DNA of 64,000 nucleotides. Source: Nocardia vulneris (lineage in GTDB: Bacteria; Actinomycetota; Actinomycetes; Mycobacteriales; Mycobacteriaceae). Under the pieces are notes generated by a model. That model was not told the origin of the DNA. It saw only the letters and a list, made by a program, of their open reading frames with translations, and did not search any database. Where the stretch lies: assembly GCF_001613425.1 (NCBI RefSeq), contig NZ_BDCI01000040.1:48390-112389 (forward strand), given 5' to 3'. Within the stretch, counting starts at the first letter, position 1. The number at the start of each line of letters is the position of its first letter. Shown one piece after another: positions 35,225-43,002 of this stretch. Both the position numbers and the translations under genes were made by a program.

Positions 35225-35239
35225 GCAGCCTTCGGCTGC
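35225..35239 (+). terminator. Possible hairpin terminator after the flavoprotein gene
   Basis: GCAGCC (35225-35230) and GGCTGC (35234-35239) form a 6-bp stem with a 3-base loop about 74 bases past the flavoprotein stop. It lacks a T-run and lies within the frame that extends upstream of the next gene, which argues that the next gene starts further downstream. Confidence 0.35.
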
Positions 35240-35298
35240 GGTTCCCGGCGCAGGAGCCTCGTCGGCGAAGGACAGTCCGACAGAACGAGGCCAGGGAG

Positions 35299-36033
35299 AT
35301 GTGGAGAAAGTGCGATCGGGGCCGGCGGCGGGGGTCGGCGCCCAGTACATCGATCGGCCGGCGAGAGCAACAACGCCTCCCCCGGTTCGAGCCGGACGAC
35401 GACGAGCGACACCGGCGGCAGTGGCTGGCATCGCTGCACGCCTTCGCCGACGCCTACCGGGCGGCCGAGCTGAACGGCCTACCGGTGCGGCAGGTTTCGC
35501 ATTCCGGCTGGCGCCCGGGCGCGCGGATCGCACCGGGCACGACCGAGGGCAGGTTGCTCGCCTACCACGACTCGGGCGACGAAGCCGATTTCGTCTTCCG
35601 GGAGGGTGAGCTCGCCCTCTTCAGCATCACCACCGCGGGCGGGCACCGCGAGGATTTCACGCTGCGCCCGTTCGCCATCCGCTGGGTGATGCTCGCCGGA
35701 TTCTGCGGGGCGGTGGCGCCGGGCGTCACCCGGGTCGAGGTCTGTGACGGCGACGGCACCGCGGTCCCGGTGGATCTCGTGGCCCATACCTTCGCCGCCA
35801 CCACCGATCTCGAGCTGCCGTATCTGCGTACGATGAACCGGCTGCGTGCCGCCGGGGCACGGTCCGACGAGATTCTGGACGTGCTGTTCCGCAGTGATCG
35901 GCGCGGTGAGGAGTACGCGGCGACCCGGCACCTGACCATCCGGGTCTACGGCGGCGACGACGCTCCCCTGTACACCGGCCCGGTCTTCACCGACGCCCGA
36001 TTCCGTCAGTTGCGCAAGAGCATTCGCGACTGA
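35299..36033 (+). CDS. Hypothetical protein
   Basis: About 244 residues from the ATG at 35299; the start is uncertain because the first 25 residues are arginine-rich and low in complexity, and homologous sequence probably begins near LPRFEPDDDERHRRQW. The core has RQWLASLHAFADAYRAAELNGLPV, DEADFVFREGELALFSITTAGGHRE and VMLAGFCGAVAPGVTRVEVCDGDGT, suggesting a mixed alpha/beta soluble domain. It has no signal peptide or membrane segment. I do not recognise the family. It is convergent with the expansin gene, with six bases between stops. Confidence 0.65.
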   Translation: MWRKCDRGRRRGSAPSTSIGRREQQRLPRFEPDDDERHRRQWLASLHAFADAYRAAELNGLPVRQVSHSGWRPGARIAPGTTEGRLLAYHDSGDEADFVFREGELALFSITTAGGHREDFTLRPFAIRWVMLAGFCGAVAPGVTRVEVCDGDGTAVPVDLVAHTFAATTDLELPYLRTMNRLRAAGARSDEILDVLFRSDRRGEEYAATRHLTIRVYGGDDAPLYTGPVFTDARFRQLRKSIRD

Positions 36034-36039
36034 GCACGG

Positions 36040-36966
36040 TCACGGCTTACAGCCCGCCGGGGTCGCGTTCGCCGACGATCGCGGCGGCGGTGCGGCCGCG
36101 AGGCTGGTCGGCGAGACGATCGGCGGCTCGGTGGGCTCGGGCTCGGCCACGGGTCGCGCCTCGGTGTAGAGACGCGCACCGGTCGGTCGCAGCCCCGGTT
36201 CCACCGTGATGCCGGTGATCTCGGCCTGGTTGCCGTGGATATCGGTGAGACGCGCGGCGAACGGACCCGTCCCCGCCCGGGAGATGGACCAGTAGTTGTC
36301 CATACCTCGGGTCAGGTGCTGCCACGCCCCGCCCGTCGCGGGCCGAATCGCGACCTCGCGCAACGGATTCCCGGTGCCGCCGAACAGGATGGCGAACCAG
36401 GCGGCGGTGGCATCGGGCTTCACCTCGTAGGTCAGCTCCGCCACCGGCTCCGGATTGCGCACCACGTGGTACCGAACCTTCGCGACGCCGTCGGACAGGT
36501 CGGCGATCTCGGTGAACGCGGCCGTGCTCAAATCCAGTTGTCCCGGAGCACATCCCGGGCAACGGTCGACGATCTGCACCCGCACGCTGCCCCGCGGGCC
36601 CTCGACATCGAGGTAGCCCCCGCACGGATCGGCGGTGCCGTACTCCGATGTCGACATACCCACGAAGAAGCCGTCCAGCGGAAGGTCGGGGTACGAGCAC
36701 GAGACCCCCGGACCGAACGAATAGAACCGCGCCTCGCCCGATACGACGGGCTGCGGCTCCGGTAACGGGCTGGTGGACGGCCAAATACTGTTGGCGGTCA
36801 ACGGGTTCGACGGTGTCGCCGACTGGGCCATCGCGTTCGGTACGTCGCAGTGCACCGGCTCGGGCCGGGTCACCCACACCGCTACGCCCGCAATGGCCGC
36901 CAGGCCGATCGCGGACCACAGCCACCCCGAACGGACGTGTCGCTGGTTGATCGGTATCCGGTGCAT
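36040..36966 (-). CDS. Bacterial expansin-like protein (EXLX family), membrane-anchored or secreted
   Basis: A 308-residue protein with an N-terminal hydrophobic segment (SGWLWSAIGLAAIAGVAVWV, about 13-32). The D1 double-psi barrel shows GEARFYSFGPGVSCSYPDLPLDGFFVGM, CGGYLDVEGPRGSVRVQIVDRCPGC and GQLDLSTAAFTEIADL, including the conserved aspartate of the VxDxCPxC motif. The D2 (CBM63-like) part shows AELTYEVKPDATAAWFAILFGGTGNPLREVAI and GMDNYWSISRAGTGPFAARLTDIHGNQAEI. A proline-rich tail follows. Expansins loosen cellulose or peptidoglycan networks without hydrolysis, so here it could act on plant walls or on cell-wall glycan. The domain order is clear. Confidence 0.85.
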   Translation of the reverse strand: MHRIPINQRHVRSGWLWSAIGLAAIAGVAVWVTRPEPVHCDVPNAMAQSATPSNPLTANSIWPSTSPLPEPQPVVSGEARFYSFGPGVSCSYPDLPLDGFFVGMSTSEYGTADPCGGYLDVEGPRGSVRVQIVDRCPGCAPGQLDLSTAAFTEIADLSDGVAKVRYHVVRNPEPVAELTYEVKPDATAAWFAILFGGTGNPLREVAIRPATGGAWQHLTRGMDNYWSISRAGTGPFAARLTDIHGNQAEITGITVEPGLRPTGARLYTEARPVAEPEPTEPPIVSPTSLAAAPPPRSSANATPAGCKP

Positions 36967-37208
36967 CGCTCCCGACTCCGGTTCACCTGCTCATGGACTC
37001 TCCATCCTGACGTCCATAGGAAAGCAGCCGAACGGCGCGGGCACGCGGCGAACGAAAAATCTACACAGTGAAAGGAACATGCTTCAGCAAGCGTGAGGCA
37101 AATCCCCAGCATCCTCCTGGACACTCCCGCAGCCTGCCGGAAATCATCCGGTGTGCATGCCGCCCCGTAATGCCACGCACCCCAGCGCAATACGGTACGG
37201 CGCCGACG

Positions 37209-38348
37209 CTACGCGAAGCCGTCCATCAGGGACAGCACCCGCAGCATGACCTCGTCGGCACCACCGCCGATGCTCAACAGCCTGCTGTCCCGGAAGGCAC
37301 GCGAGGTCCAGGTCTCCGTCATGTAGCCCATGCCGCCGTGCACCTGAAGGCACCAGTCCGCGACCTGACGGGACAGTCGCCCCGCCTCCAACTTGGCGAT
37401 GGTCGCCATTCTGGTGACGTCCTGGCCGTCCCGGTAGGACCGGCCGGTGGTCTCGGTGTAGACGCGCAGCATGTCCGCCCGCGCCGCCAGCTCGGCGTAG
37501 GTGTACTGCAGATACTGATTGGCCGTCAGCGGTTGTCCGAAAACCTTGCGCTGCTTGGCGTAGTCACGGGTCAGCTCCAATTGCATGGCGCAGCTGATCG
37601 GTGCGCTGTATGCGGCGAACATGCGCTCCATCACGAACTGCGACATCTGCTGCTGGAAGCCGCGGCCGATCTCACCGATGGTGTTGCGCACCGGAACTCG
37701 CACATCCTCGAAGGTGAGCAGGCCGGTATCGGAGGCGCGCATGCCCAGCTTGTCCAGCTTGCGATCGACGCGGAAACCCGGTGCGTCGGTGGGGATGATG
37801 ATCTGACTCATACCGCGATAGCCGCCCTCCGGGGAGGTGCGGACCAGCGTGCACAGCCAGTCCGCCTGAACCGCGTTGGTGATGAACATCTTCGAGCCGT
37901 TGATCACCCAGTCGTCGCCGTCGCGGCGCGCGTGGGTTCTGATACCCGCCACGTCGGACCCGGCGTCCGGCTCGGTGACCGCGACGCCGCAGACGGTCTC
38001 GCCGCGCATGGCCGGGGCCAGATATTCCTGTTTGAGTTCCTCGCTGCCGTGCGCGTGCAGCGAGGGCGTCGCCATCGCGACGTGCACGCCCAGCGCCATC
38101 GGGAACGAGCCGTGTGCGACCCGGCCCAGTTCCTGGCAGAGCACCACGGTGAACAGATGGTCGGCGCCCTGCCCCGCGTAGGCCGGGTCGTACTCGAGAC
38201 CGAGGATGCCGAGCTTCGCCATATCGGCGAAGATCTCGTGCAGCGGCATCATCTCCGTCTGTTCCCACTCGTCGACGTGCGGATTGATCTTCTGCTCGAG
38301 ATAGCGCCGGACCATGGCCCGGAACTCCTGATGTTCGTCGCTGTACAT
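37209..38348 (-). CDS. Acyl-CoA dehydrogenase
   Basis: A 379-residue flavoenzyme with the family signature CGVAVTEPDAGSDVAGIRTHARRDGDDWVINGSKMFITNA (FAD/substrate contacts) and the C-terminal LQVHGGMGYMTETWTSRAFRDSRLLSIGGGADEVML, where the glutamate of ADEV occupies the usual catalytic-base position of the short/medium-chain type. It oxidises acyl-CoA to enoyl-CoA in beta-oxidation or amino-acid breakdown. It stands alone on the minus strand; the 242 bases downstream to the expansin start contain only a weak 5-bp inverted repeat (37137-37151). It is divergent from hemC, with 135 bases between starts. Confidence 0.9.
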   Translation of the reverse strand: MYSDEHQEFRAMVRRYLEQKINPHVDEWEQTEMMPLHEIFADMAKLGILGLEYDPAYAGQGADHLFTVVLCQELGRVAHGSFPMALGVHVAMATPSLHAHGSEELKQEYLAPAMRGETVCGVAVTEPDAGSDVAGIRTHARRDGDDWVINGSKMFITNAVQADWLCTLVRTSPEGGYRGMSQIIIPTDAPGFRVDRKLDKLGMRASDTGLLTFEDVRVPVRNTIGEIGRGFQQQMSQFVMERMFAAYSAPISCAMQLELTRDYAKQRKVFGQPLTANQYLQYTYAELAARADMLRVYTETTGRSYRDGQDVTRMATIAKLEAGRLSRQVADWCLQVHGGMGYMTETWTSRAFRDSRLLSIGGGADEVMLRVLSLMDGFA

Positions 38349-38483
38349 GCCCTTATTGTCGCCTTGCCAACGTCGTGTGGGCGGATAATCAGCACACCGG
38401 TACCGCCGGGTACGACGTGGGGCAGGTCACGCCGGGCCAGGCTCGGCGATCAACGGATTTCGGCTGGGAGTAAGGTGCCGAAC

Positions 38484-39413
38484 ATGTCGCGTACGCGCAT
38501 TATTCGGATCGCCACCCGATCCAGCCCCATGGCGTTGGCCCAGGCCGAGCACGTCGCCGAGCTGCTCGAGCGGCTCGGCGTGCAGAGCGAGCTGGTCAAG
38601 GTCACCACCGCCGGCGACCGTTGGATGGGTGATCTGTCCAAGCTCGGCGGTAAGGGCGCCTTCGTCAAGGAGATCGACCACGCGCTGCTCGTGGACGACG
38701 CCGATCTCGCGGTGCACTGCCTCAAGGACATCCCCGGCGATATCCCGGTGCCCGAGGGCCTGGCCTTCGCCGGGTACCTGGCGCGCGACGACGTGCACGA
38801 CGCCGTGATCACCGGCAACGGCGCGCCGCTCGCCGAGCAGCCCGCGGGGACCGTGGTCGGCACCAGCTCGGTGCGCCGGACCGCACAGCTGCTGCTGCAC
38901 TACCCGCACCTGACGGTGCAACCGTTGCGCGGCAACGTCAATACCCGGCTGGCGCGTCTCGAAGAGGGACATGTCGACGTGTTGATCGCCGCCGTCTCCG
39001 GCCTGCATCGGGTCGGCCAGCAGCACCGGATCACCGAGACGCTCGACCTCGAGACCATGTGCCCGCCCATCGGCGCGGGCATCATCGCGCTCGAATGCCG
39101 CAGCGACGACAGCCGGCTCCGCGATCTCGGCGCCCAGCTCGATCACGCCGAGACCCACCGCCAGGCCGACGCCGAACGCGCGATGCTGCACGCCCTGCAG
39201 GGCCACTGCAACTCCCCCATCGCCGGCTACGCCACCACTGACCGCACCGGCCGACTGACCTTGCACGGCAAGGTCTTCAGCGCCGACGGCGCGCAGTGGC
39301 TCGACTCCAAACACTGGGGCGTCCCCGAAGATCCCCAAGCCCTCGGCTTCTTCGTCGGCGCCGACCTGCTCCGCCAAGGCGCCCGAGCCATCATCGACGC
39401 CATCCCGCACTGA
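38484..39413 (+). CDS. hemC: Hydroxymethylbilane synthase (porphobilinogen deaminase)
   Basis: A 309-residue enzyme that joins four porphobilinogen units into hydroxymethylbilane for haem and corrinoid synthesis. Conserved parts are IRIATRSSPMALAQAE, VTTAGDRWMGDLSKLGGKGAFVKEID, LAVHCLKDIPGDI (catalytic aspartate), GTSSVRRTAQ, PLRGNVNTRL (substrate arginines) and LQGHCNSPIAGYA, whose cysteine should hold the dipyrromethane cofactor. The start at 38484 is used because the frame further upstream overlaps the divergent gene. It is not next to other hem genes (hemA, hemB, hemD), so it may be a second, atypical copy. A hairpin follows the stop. Confidence 0.9.
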   Translation: MSRTRIIRIATRSSPMALAQAEHVAELLERLGVQSELVKVTTAGDRWMGDLSKLGGKGAFVKEIDHALLVDDADLAVHCLKDIPGDIPVPEGLAFAGYLARDDVHDAVITGNGAPLAEQPAGTVVGTSSVRRTAQLLLHYPHLTVQPLRGNVNTRLARLEEGHVDVLIAAVSGLHRVGQQHRITETLDLETMCPPIGAGIIALECRSDDSRLRDLGAQLDHAETHRQADAERAMLHALQGHCNSPIAGYATTDRTGRLTLHGKVFSADGAQWLDSKHWGVPEDPQALGFFVGADLLRQGARAIIDAIPH

Positions 39414-39429
39414 CCGTCACCCGCGCCGT

Positions 39430-39448
39430 CCCGGTGCGGGGTACCGGG
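39430..39448. terminator. Hairpin between convergent hemC and IclR genes
   Basis: CCCGGT (39430-39435) and ACCGGG (39443-39448) form a perfect 6-bp stem with a 7-base loop in the 38-base space between two convergent stops. Position favours a bidirectional terminator; the stem is modest and there is no T-run. Confidence 0.45.
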
Positions 39449-39451
39449 TGC

Positions 39452-40288
39452 TCAGCGCCAGCGGGCGTGGCGGGGGAAGAGGGAGCGGCCTGCTTCGTGG
39501 GCTACCTCGATGAGGACGCGGGCGAGGCGGGTGGTGTCGAGGGACTTCCGGTCGCCGTCGAGGTGAGCGGAGAGGGAAAGGGCGGCTACCGCGGCGCCGC
39601 GGCCGCGGATCGGGACGGCGACACAGGCGATGCCTGCAACCGACTCCTCGTTGTCGACCGCCACACCCTGCCGCTGCCGGATCTTGCCGAGCTCGCGATG
39701 CAGATCGGTTCTGTCGCAAATGGTTCGGGCGGTCAGCTGAGGTAGTCGATCGCGGAACGAGGTCTCGACGATGCTCGGTTCCAGCGAGGCCAGCAGTGCC
39801 TTGCCGAGCGCGGTGCTGTGCGCGGGCATCCGGCCGCCGAGCCGGGTCGGGACGTTCGCCGCGAACCGGCCGCCCGCCTTGTCCAGGTAGAGCACTTCGC
39901 GTCCGTCCAGCACACCGAGATGCCCGACCATGCCCGTGCGTTGACAGAGGTCGTGCAGCAGCGGGCTGACCACGTCCCGAATCTCGTTGTGGTCGGCGGC
40001 GAGTCCGCCGAGCTCGAGCGTGCGCAGGCCGAGCCGGTAGCCGCCCGGCGCGTGCGCGAGCCAGCGCAGCCGGATCATCTGGTCGAGGATGCGATGCACG
40101 GTGGAGCGCGGCAGACCGGTACGTTCGGACAAGCCGAGCAAAGTCAGCGTCGGCGTTGACCCGTCGAAAGCGTCCAGTATCAGCGTCATTCGCTCGATCA
40201 TGGACACCGGCGGCCGGGCGGCGGGCGCCGGCCCCGATCCCGTCCACAATGCTCCGGACTCGGGATGGGTCACCGCCTCGACCGTCAT
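39452..40288 (-). CDS. IclR-family transcriptional regulator
   Basis: A 278-residue regulator with GGAGG about 6 bases before the ATG at 40288. The N-terminal winged helix is seen in MIERMTLILDAFDGSTPTLTLLGLSERTGLPRSTVHRILDQMIRLRWL. The C-terminal effector domain has the IclR pattern RMPAHSTALGKALLASL, ...RQRQGVAVDNEESVAGIACVAVPIRGRG. Its neighbours do not form an obvious catabolic operon, so the regulated genes and ligand cannot be named. It is divergent from the beta-lactamase-like lipoprotein across 292 bases with no visible gene. Confidence 0.9.
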   Translation of the reverse strand: MTVEAVTHPESGALWTGSGPAPAARPPVSMIERMTLILDAFDGSTPTLTLLGLSERTGLPRSTVHRILDQMIRLRWLAHAPGGYRLGLRTLELGGLAADHNEIRDVVSPLLHDLCQRTGMVGHLGVLDGREVLYLDKAGGRFAANVPTRLGGRMPAHSTALGKALLASLEPSIVETSFRDRLPQLTARTICDRTDLHRELGKIRQRQGVAVDNEESVAGIACVAVPIRGRGAAVAALSLSAHLDGDRKSLDTTRLARVLIEVAHEAGRSLFPRHARWR

Positions 40289-40580
40289 AGCTCACCTCCA
40301 CCACGTGCTCGCCTAGAGCTTAGAAGTACATCTATTAGGCATGTGCGTTTCCGGCACACCACTTTGTGTCGCCCATCACAGTGCCTCGAGCGGGCCGTTC
40401 GGTGGAATCCCGGAAACTACGGAGACGGCTACGGATCTTTCGCCCGTGCCCATACGCCCACCCAGCCAACGGCTTTCGGCACGGCGTTCGCGGCGAACGA
40501 AACCCCATGGCGCCGACGTGGCCGAATGGCTATCGTCGCAGTAGTTCGTTATTACGGAATTACGGATTTACGGAGGCGAG

Positions 40581-41579
40581 ATGATGCGACGCAGACTTGC
40601 GGCCGTGCTGGCCGCGGTCTTGCCGCTGGTCGCGGGCTGTTCGAGTACCGCGACGAAAGAAGCGGACGTGTCCACGGTCGAGGGGTGGTTGGCGCGGATC
40701 GAGCAGGATCCGGACAACATCGCGTTCGCCATCGACGACGGGCTGGGACGTACCGCCGAACGGCGGGCCGATGCGCAGCAGCCGCTCGCGTCGGCGGCGA
40801 AGGTGGTACCGCTCGCGGCCTATGCGCGGGCGGTCGCGGCGGGCACCGTCGATCGGCACGAGCAGATCCCGGTCGCCGAATGGGAGCGGTGGTATCTGCC
40901 GAAAGCGGACGGCGGCGCGCATGAACAGGCGCGCAAACGACTGCCCGGCGACACGGTCACCCTCGATCAGCTGGTGAGCGCGATGATTCAGGAGAGCGAC
41001 AATGCCGCGCCCGACTATCTGCGGGACCGTCTCGGCGACAACGCGCTGATCGAGGCCGCCGCGGCCGGGGGTTGGCACGACTACATGCTGTTCTCGCCAC
41101 TGGGCAGCATGCTTCGGCTGGCCGAACCGGACATCGCCGACGAATGGGCCGCGGCTCGACGCTATGCGGCCGATCCGGCGTATCGCGCCGCGATACTGTC
41201 GAAATCACCGCCGTCCTACAGCGATCAAGTGGCGTGGGCAGAAACCACCTGGACCGGATCGGCACGCCAGCTCACCTCGCTGTATCGCTCGTTCGCCACC
41301 GGAAGTTTCGGGCCCGGCGCCGATATCGCCCGCGCACACCTGGAATGGCAGCCCCCACCGGCCGGGTTCGTCGGGCTCGGCTTCAAGGGCGGTGCGCTCG
41401 CGGGCATCCTGACCGAGGCGATGTCGCTGCGCCGCGCGGACGGTACGGTCGCGACCGCGGTGCTGCTCAACCGCCGCATGCCCGAGTCCACGTGGTCGGC
41501 CGCGCTGAAGAGCTTCCGTCATCAGGAACTGCTGTTCCGCGCCATGACCGAGCCGGAGATGCTGCACCGGTTACCGTGA
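40581..41579 (+). CDS. Beta-lactamase-like serine hydrolase lipoprotein
   Basis: A 332-residue lipoprotein (MMRRRLAAVLAAVLPLVAGCSS, lipobox LVAGC). The penicillin-binding fold motifs are present: SxxK as LASAAKVVPL, SDN as MIQESDNAAPD, and KGG in FKGGALAGIL where class A enzymes have KTG. I do not see the ExxLN omega loop of active class A beta-lactamases, so a hydrolase or peptidase role is as likely as antibiotic resistance. GGAGGCG lies just before the paired ATG codons at 40581 and 40584. The stop overlaps a possible GTG start of the next gene. Confidence 0.8.
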   Translation: MMRRRLAAVLAAVLPLVAGCSSTATKEADVSTVEGWLARIEQDPDNIAFAIDDGLGRTAERRADAQQPLASAAKVVPLAAYARAVAAGTVDRHEQIPVAEWERWYLPKADGGAHEQARKRLPGDTVTLDQLVSAMIQESDNAAPDYLRDRLGDNALIEAAAAGGWHDYMLFSPLGSMLRLAEPDIADEWAAARRYAADPAYRAAILSKSPPSYSDQVAWAETTWTGSARQLTSLYRSFATGSFGPGADIARAHLEWQPPPAGFVGLGFKGGALAGILTEAMSLRRADGTVATAVLLNRRMPESTWSAALKSFRHQELLFRAMTEPEMLHRLP

Positions 41580-41584
41580 TCGGC

Positions 41585-42034
41585 ATGACGGATGTCGAGG
41601 GCAAGCTCGCCGAACTGGAGGCGCGGATCGAAGCGCTGGAAGGGCGTCGCGACGACGACCCGGCGCGCGGTTTCATCGACTACCGCGGCGCGGTCGATTT
41701 CGACGGCGAGATCGACTGGACCATCCGCTACAGCGCGGCCGCGGTGCTCCGGCTGCCCGCCGCAGCGCGCGTGGAAGTGCTTGCCGCGCTAGGACACCCG
41801 GTGCGCCACGCGCTGATCCAGGAACTGCTCGAAAGTCCGCGCACCGGCGCCGAGCTGGCCGAGGCCCTGGGCCTCACCTCCACCGGCCAGCTGTACCACC
41901 ACATGCGCGCGTTGTCGTCGGCGAAGATCATCGAACAAAGCCGTCGCGGCACCTATCGCATCCCCGCCTCGAAGGTGGTCCCGGTCCTGGTCCTGATGAC
42001 CGCCGCCGCCGACATCGCCGAGGTGTTGCACTAA
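41585..42034 (+). CDS. ArsR-like winged-helix regulator
   Basis: About 149 residues. It starts at the ATG at 41585, or at the GTG at 41576, which would overlap the previous stop as GTGA. A short N-terminal coiled-coil-like helix (DVEGKLAELEARIEALEG) precedes an ArsR/HTH_20 domain: AARVEVLAALGHPVRHALIQELLESPRTGAELAEALGLTSTGQLYHHMRALSSAKIIEQSRRGTYRI. There are no metal-binding cysteines. It is probably co-transcribed with the beta-lactamase-like lipoprotein and may control it. Confidence 0.82.
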   Translation: MTDVEGKLAELEARIEALEGRRDDDPARGFIDYRGAVDFDGEIDWTIRYSAAAVLRLPAAARVEVLAALGHPVRHALIQELLESPRTGAELAEALGLTSTGQLYHHMRALSSAKIIEQSRRGTYRIPASKVVPVLVLMTAAADIAEVLH

Positions 42035-42043
42035 AGTCCGGCC

Positions 42044-42071
42044 GGCGCCACCGCTGAACCGCGGCGGCGCC
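42044..42071. terminator. Bidirectional hairpin terminator between convergent genes
   Basis: GGCGCC (42044-42049) pairs with GGCGCC (42066-42071), then after an A/C mismatch CCGC (42051-42054) pairs with GCGG (42061-42064) around a 6-base loop. It lies 10 bases after the ArsR-like stop and 23 bases from the facing small gene's stop. Confidence 0.55.
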
Positions 42072-42093
42072 GACCGAGACTCCGAGACCGAGC

Positions 42094-42351
42094 CTAGGCG
42101 CGGTCGCTGTGCTGATCGACCAAGGCGTACAGCCACTCTCGTGTATAGCGCTCAGCGAGCAGCGGCAGGAAATTGTCGATCGTGGCGTGGTCGGCGACGT
42201 GCTCGTAGGCGGAATGCAGGAATTGTTCGATGGCGTCATCGGCGACGACGCCGTCGAATTCGTCCTCCAAGCGGACGGCGGCGGCGCGCAGGGCGACGGC
42301 CTGGTCGAGGGCGAGATCGTTGGCATGAACCGAGGTGACCGGACTGTTCAC
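42094..42351 (-). CDS. Small three-helix-bundle dimerisation-domain protein
   Basis: An 85-residue protein starting at the GTG at 42351, with AGGAG 6 bases upstream. The core LRAAAVRLEDEFDGVVADDAIEQFLHSAYEHVADHATIDNFLPLLAERYTREWLYALVDQ matches the small helical domain found at the N-terminus of some mycobacterial ArsC-type arsenate reductases and as stand-alone proteins. Here no reductase domain follows. The function is unknown; a protein-protein or regulatory role is possible. It is divergent from the NTF2-like gene. The frame is open far upstream, but without a start that fits. Confidence 0.75.
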   Translation of the reverse strand: MNSPVTSVHANDLALDQAVALRAAAVRLEDEFDGVVADDAIEQFLHSAYEHVADHATIDNFLPLLAERYTREWLYALVDQHSDRA

Positions 42352-42501
42352 GGCGGACTCCTGTGTGGTGGTGCGGCATTCGGCGCGTTGAGCGCGTGCG
42401 CTGGTATCGGCACGCCTCATTACTTCGGGTACCCAGCGGGCCGCGGCGGACACCCGTCGCCGGTTGTTGTCTGCGACGCACGCCCGTGCCACGCTGATGC
42501 C

Positions 42502-42984
42502 ATGGATCTCGACGCCATAGAAGCCGTCCGGCAGCTCAAGTATCGGTATTTCCGGACCCTCGATCTCAAACAGTGGGACGAGTTCGCCGACACCCTCACC
42601 GTCGATGTGGCCGGGCGCTACGGCACGCACGCGCTCGGTGAACCGCTCGTCTTGGACGGCCGCGCCGCGGTCACGGAGTTCATGCGCGAAAACCTCGGTC
42701 CCACCGTCGTCACGGTCCATATCGCGAATCACCCGGAGATCACCGTCGACGGCGAAACCGCCGTCGGCTCCTGGGCTTTCGAGGACACCGTGCTGGAGAC
42801 CAAATACGGTCTGCAGATTCGCGGCGCGGGCTACTACACCGATACCTACCGGCGCGACGACGACGGTAAGTGGCGGATCGCCTCGACCGGCTATCAGCGC
42901 ATCTACGAATCCATGCAGTCGCTCGTCGACACCCCGAGTTTCCAGCTCCTGACGAATATGTGGGCGGCACCGGCTCCGCAATAG
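42502..42984 (+). CDS. SnoaL/NTF2-like fold protein
   Basis: A 160-residue protein, MDLDAIEAVRQLKYRYFRTLDLKQWDEFADTLTVDVAGRYG..., with the cone-shaped alpha+beta pattern of the SnoaL-like family (DGRAAVTEFMRENLGPTVVTVHIANHPEITVDGETAVGSWAFEDTV, then RDDDGKWRIASTGYQRIYE). Members include scytalone-dehydratase-like and ring-hydroxylation small-subunit-like proteins. The conserved dehydratase residues are not clear enough to call an enzyme. It precedes the large ATPase gene by 18 bases and may be co-transcribed with it. Confidence 0.82.
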   Translation: MDLDAIEAVRQLKYRYFRTLDLKQWDEFADTLTVDVAGRYGTHALGEPLVLDGRAAVTEFMRENLGPTVVTVHIANHPEITVDGETAVGSWAFEDTVLETKYGLQIRGAGYYTDTYRRDDDGKWRIASTGYQRIYESMQSLVDTPSFQLLTNMWAAPAPQ

Positions 42985-43002
42985 CACCGGAAGGAGGCAG
43001 GC

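Noticed and set aside
37137..37151. Inverted repeat CCGGA-N5-TCCGG downstream of the acyl-CoA dehydrogenase
   Set aside because: Only 5 bp, no T-run, expected by chance at this GC content.
40581..41579. Calling the lipoprotein an active class A beta-lactamase
   Set aside because: SxxK and SDN are present, but KTG is KGG and no ExxLN loop is evident, so resistance activity is not supported.
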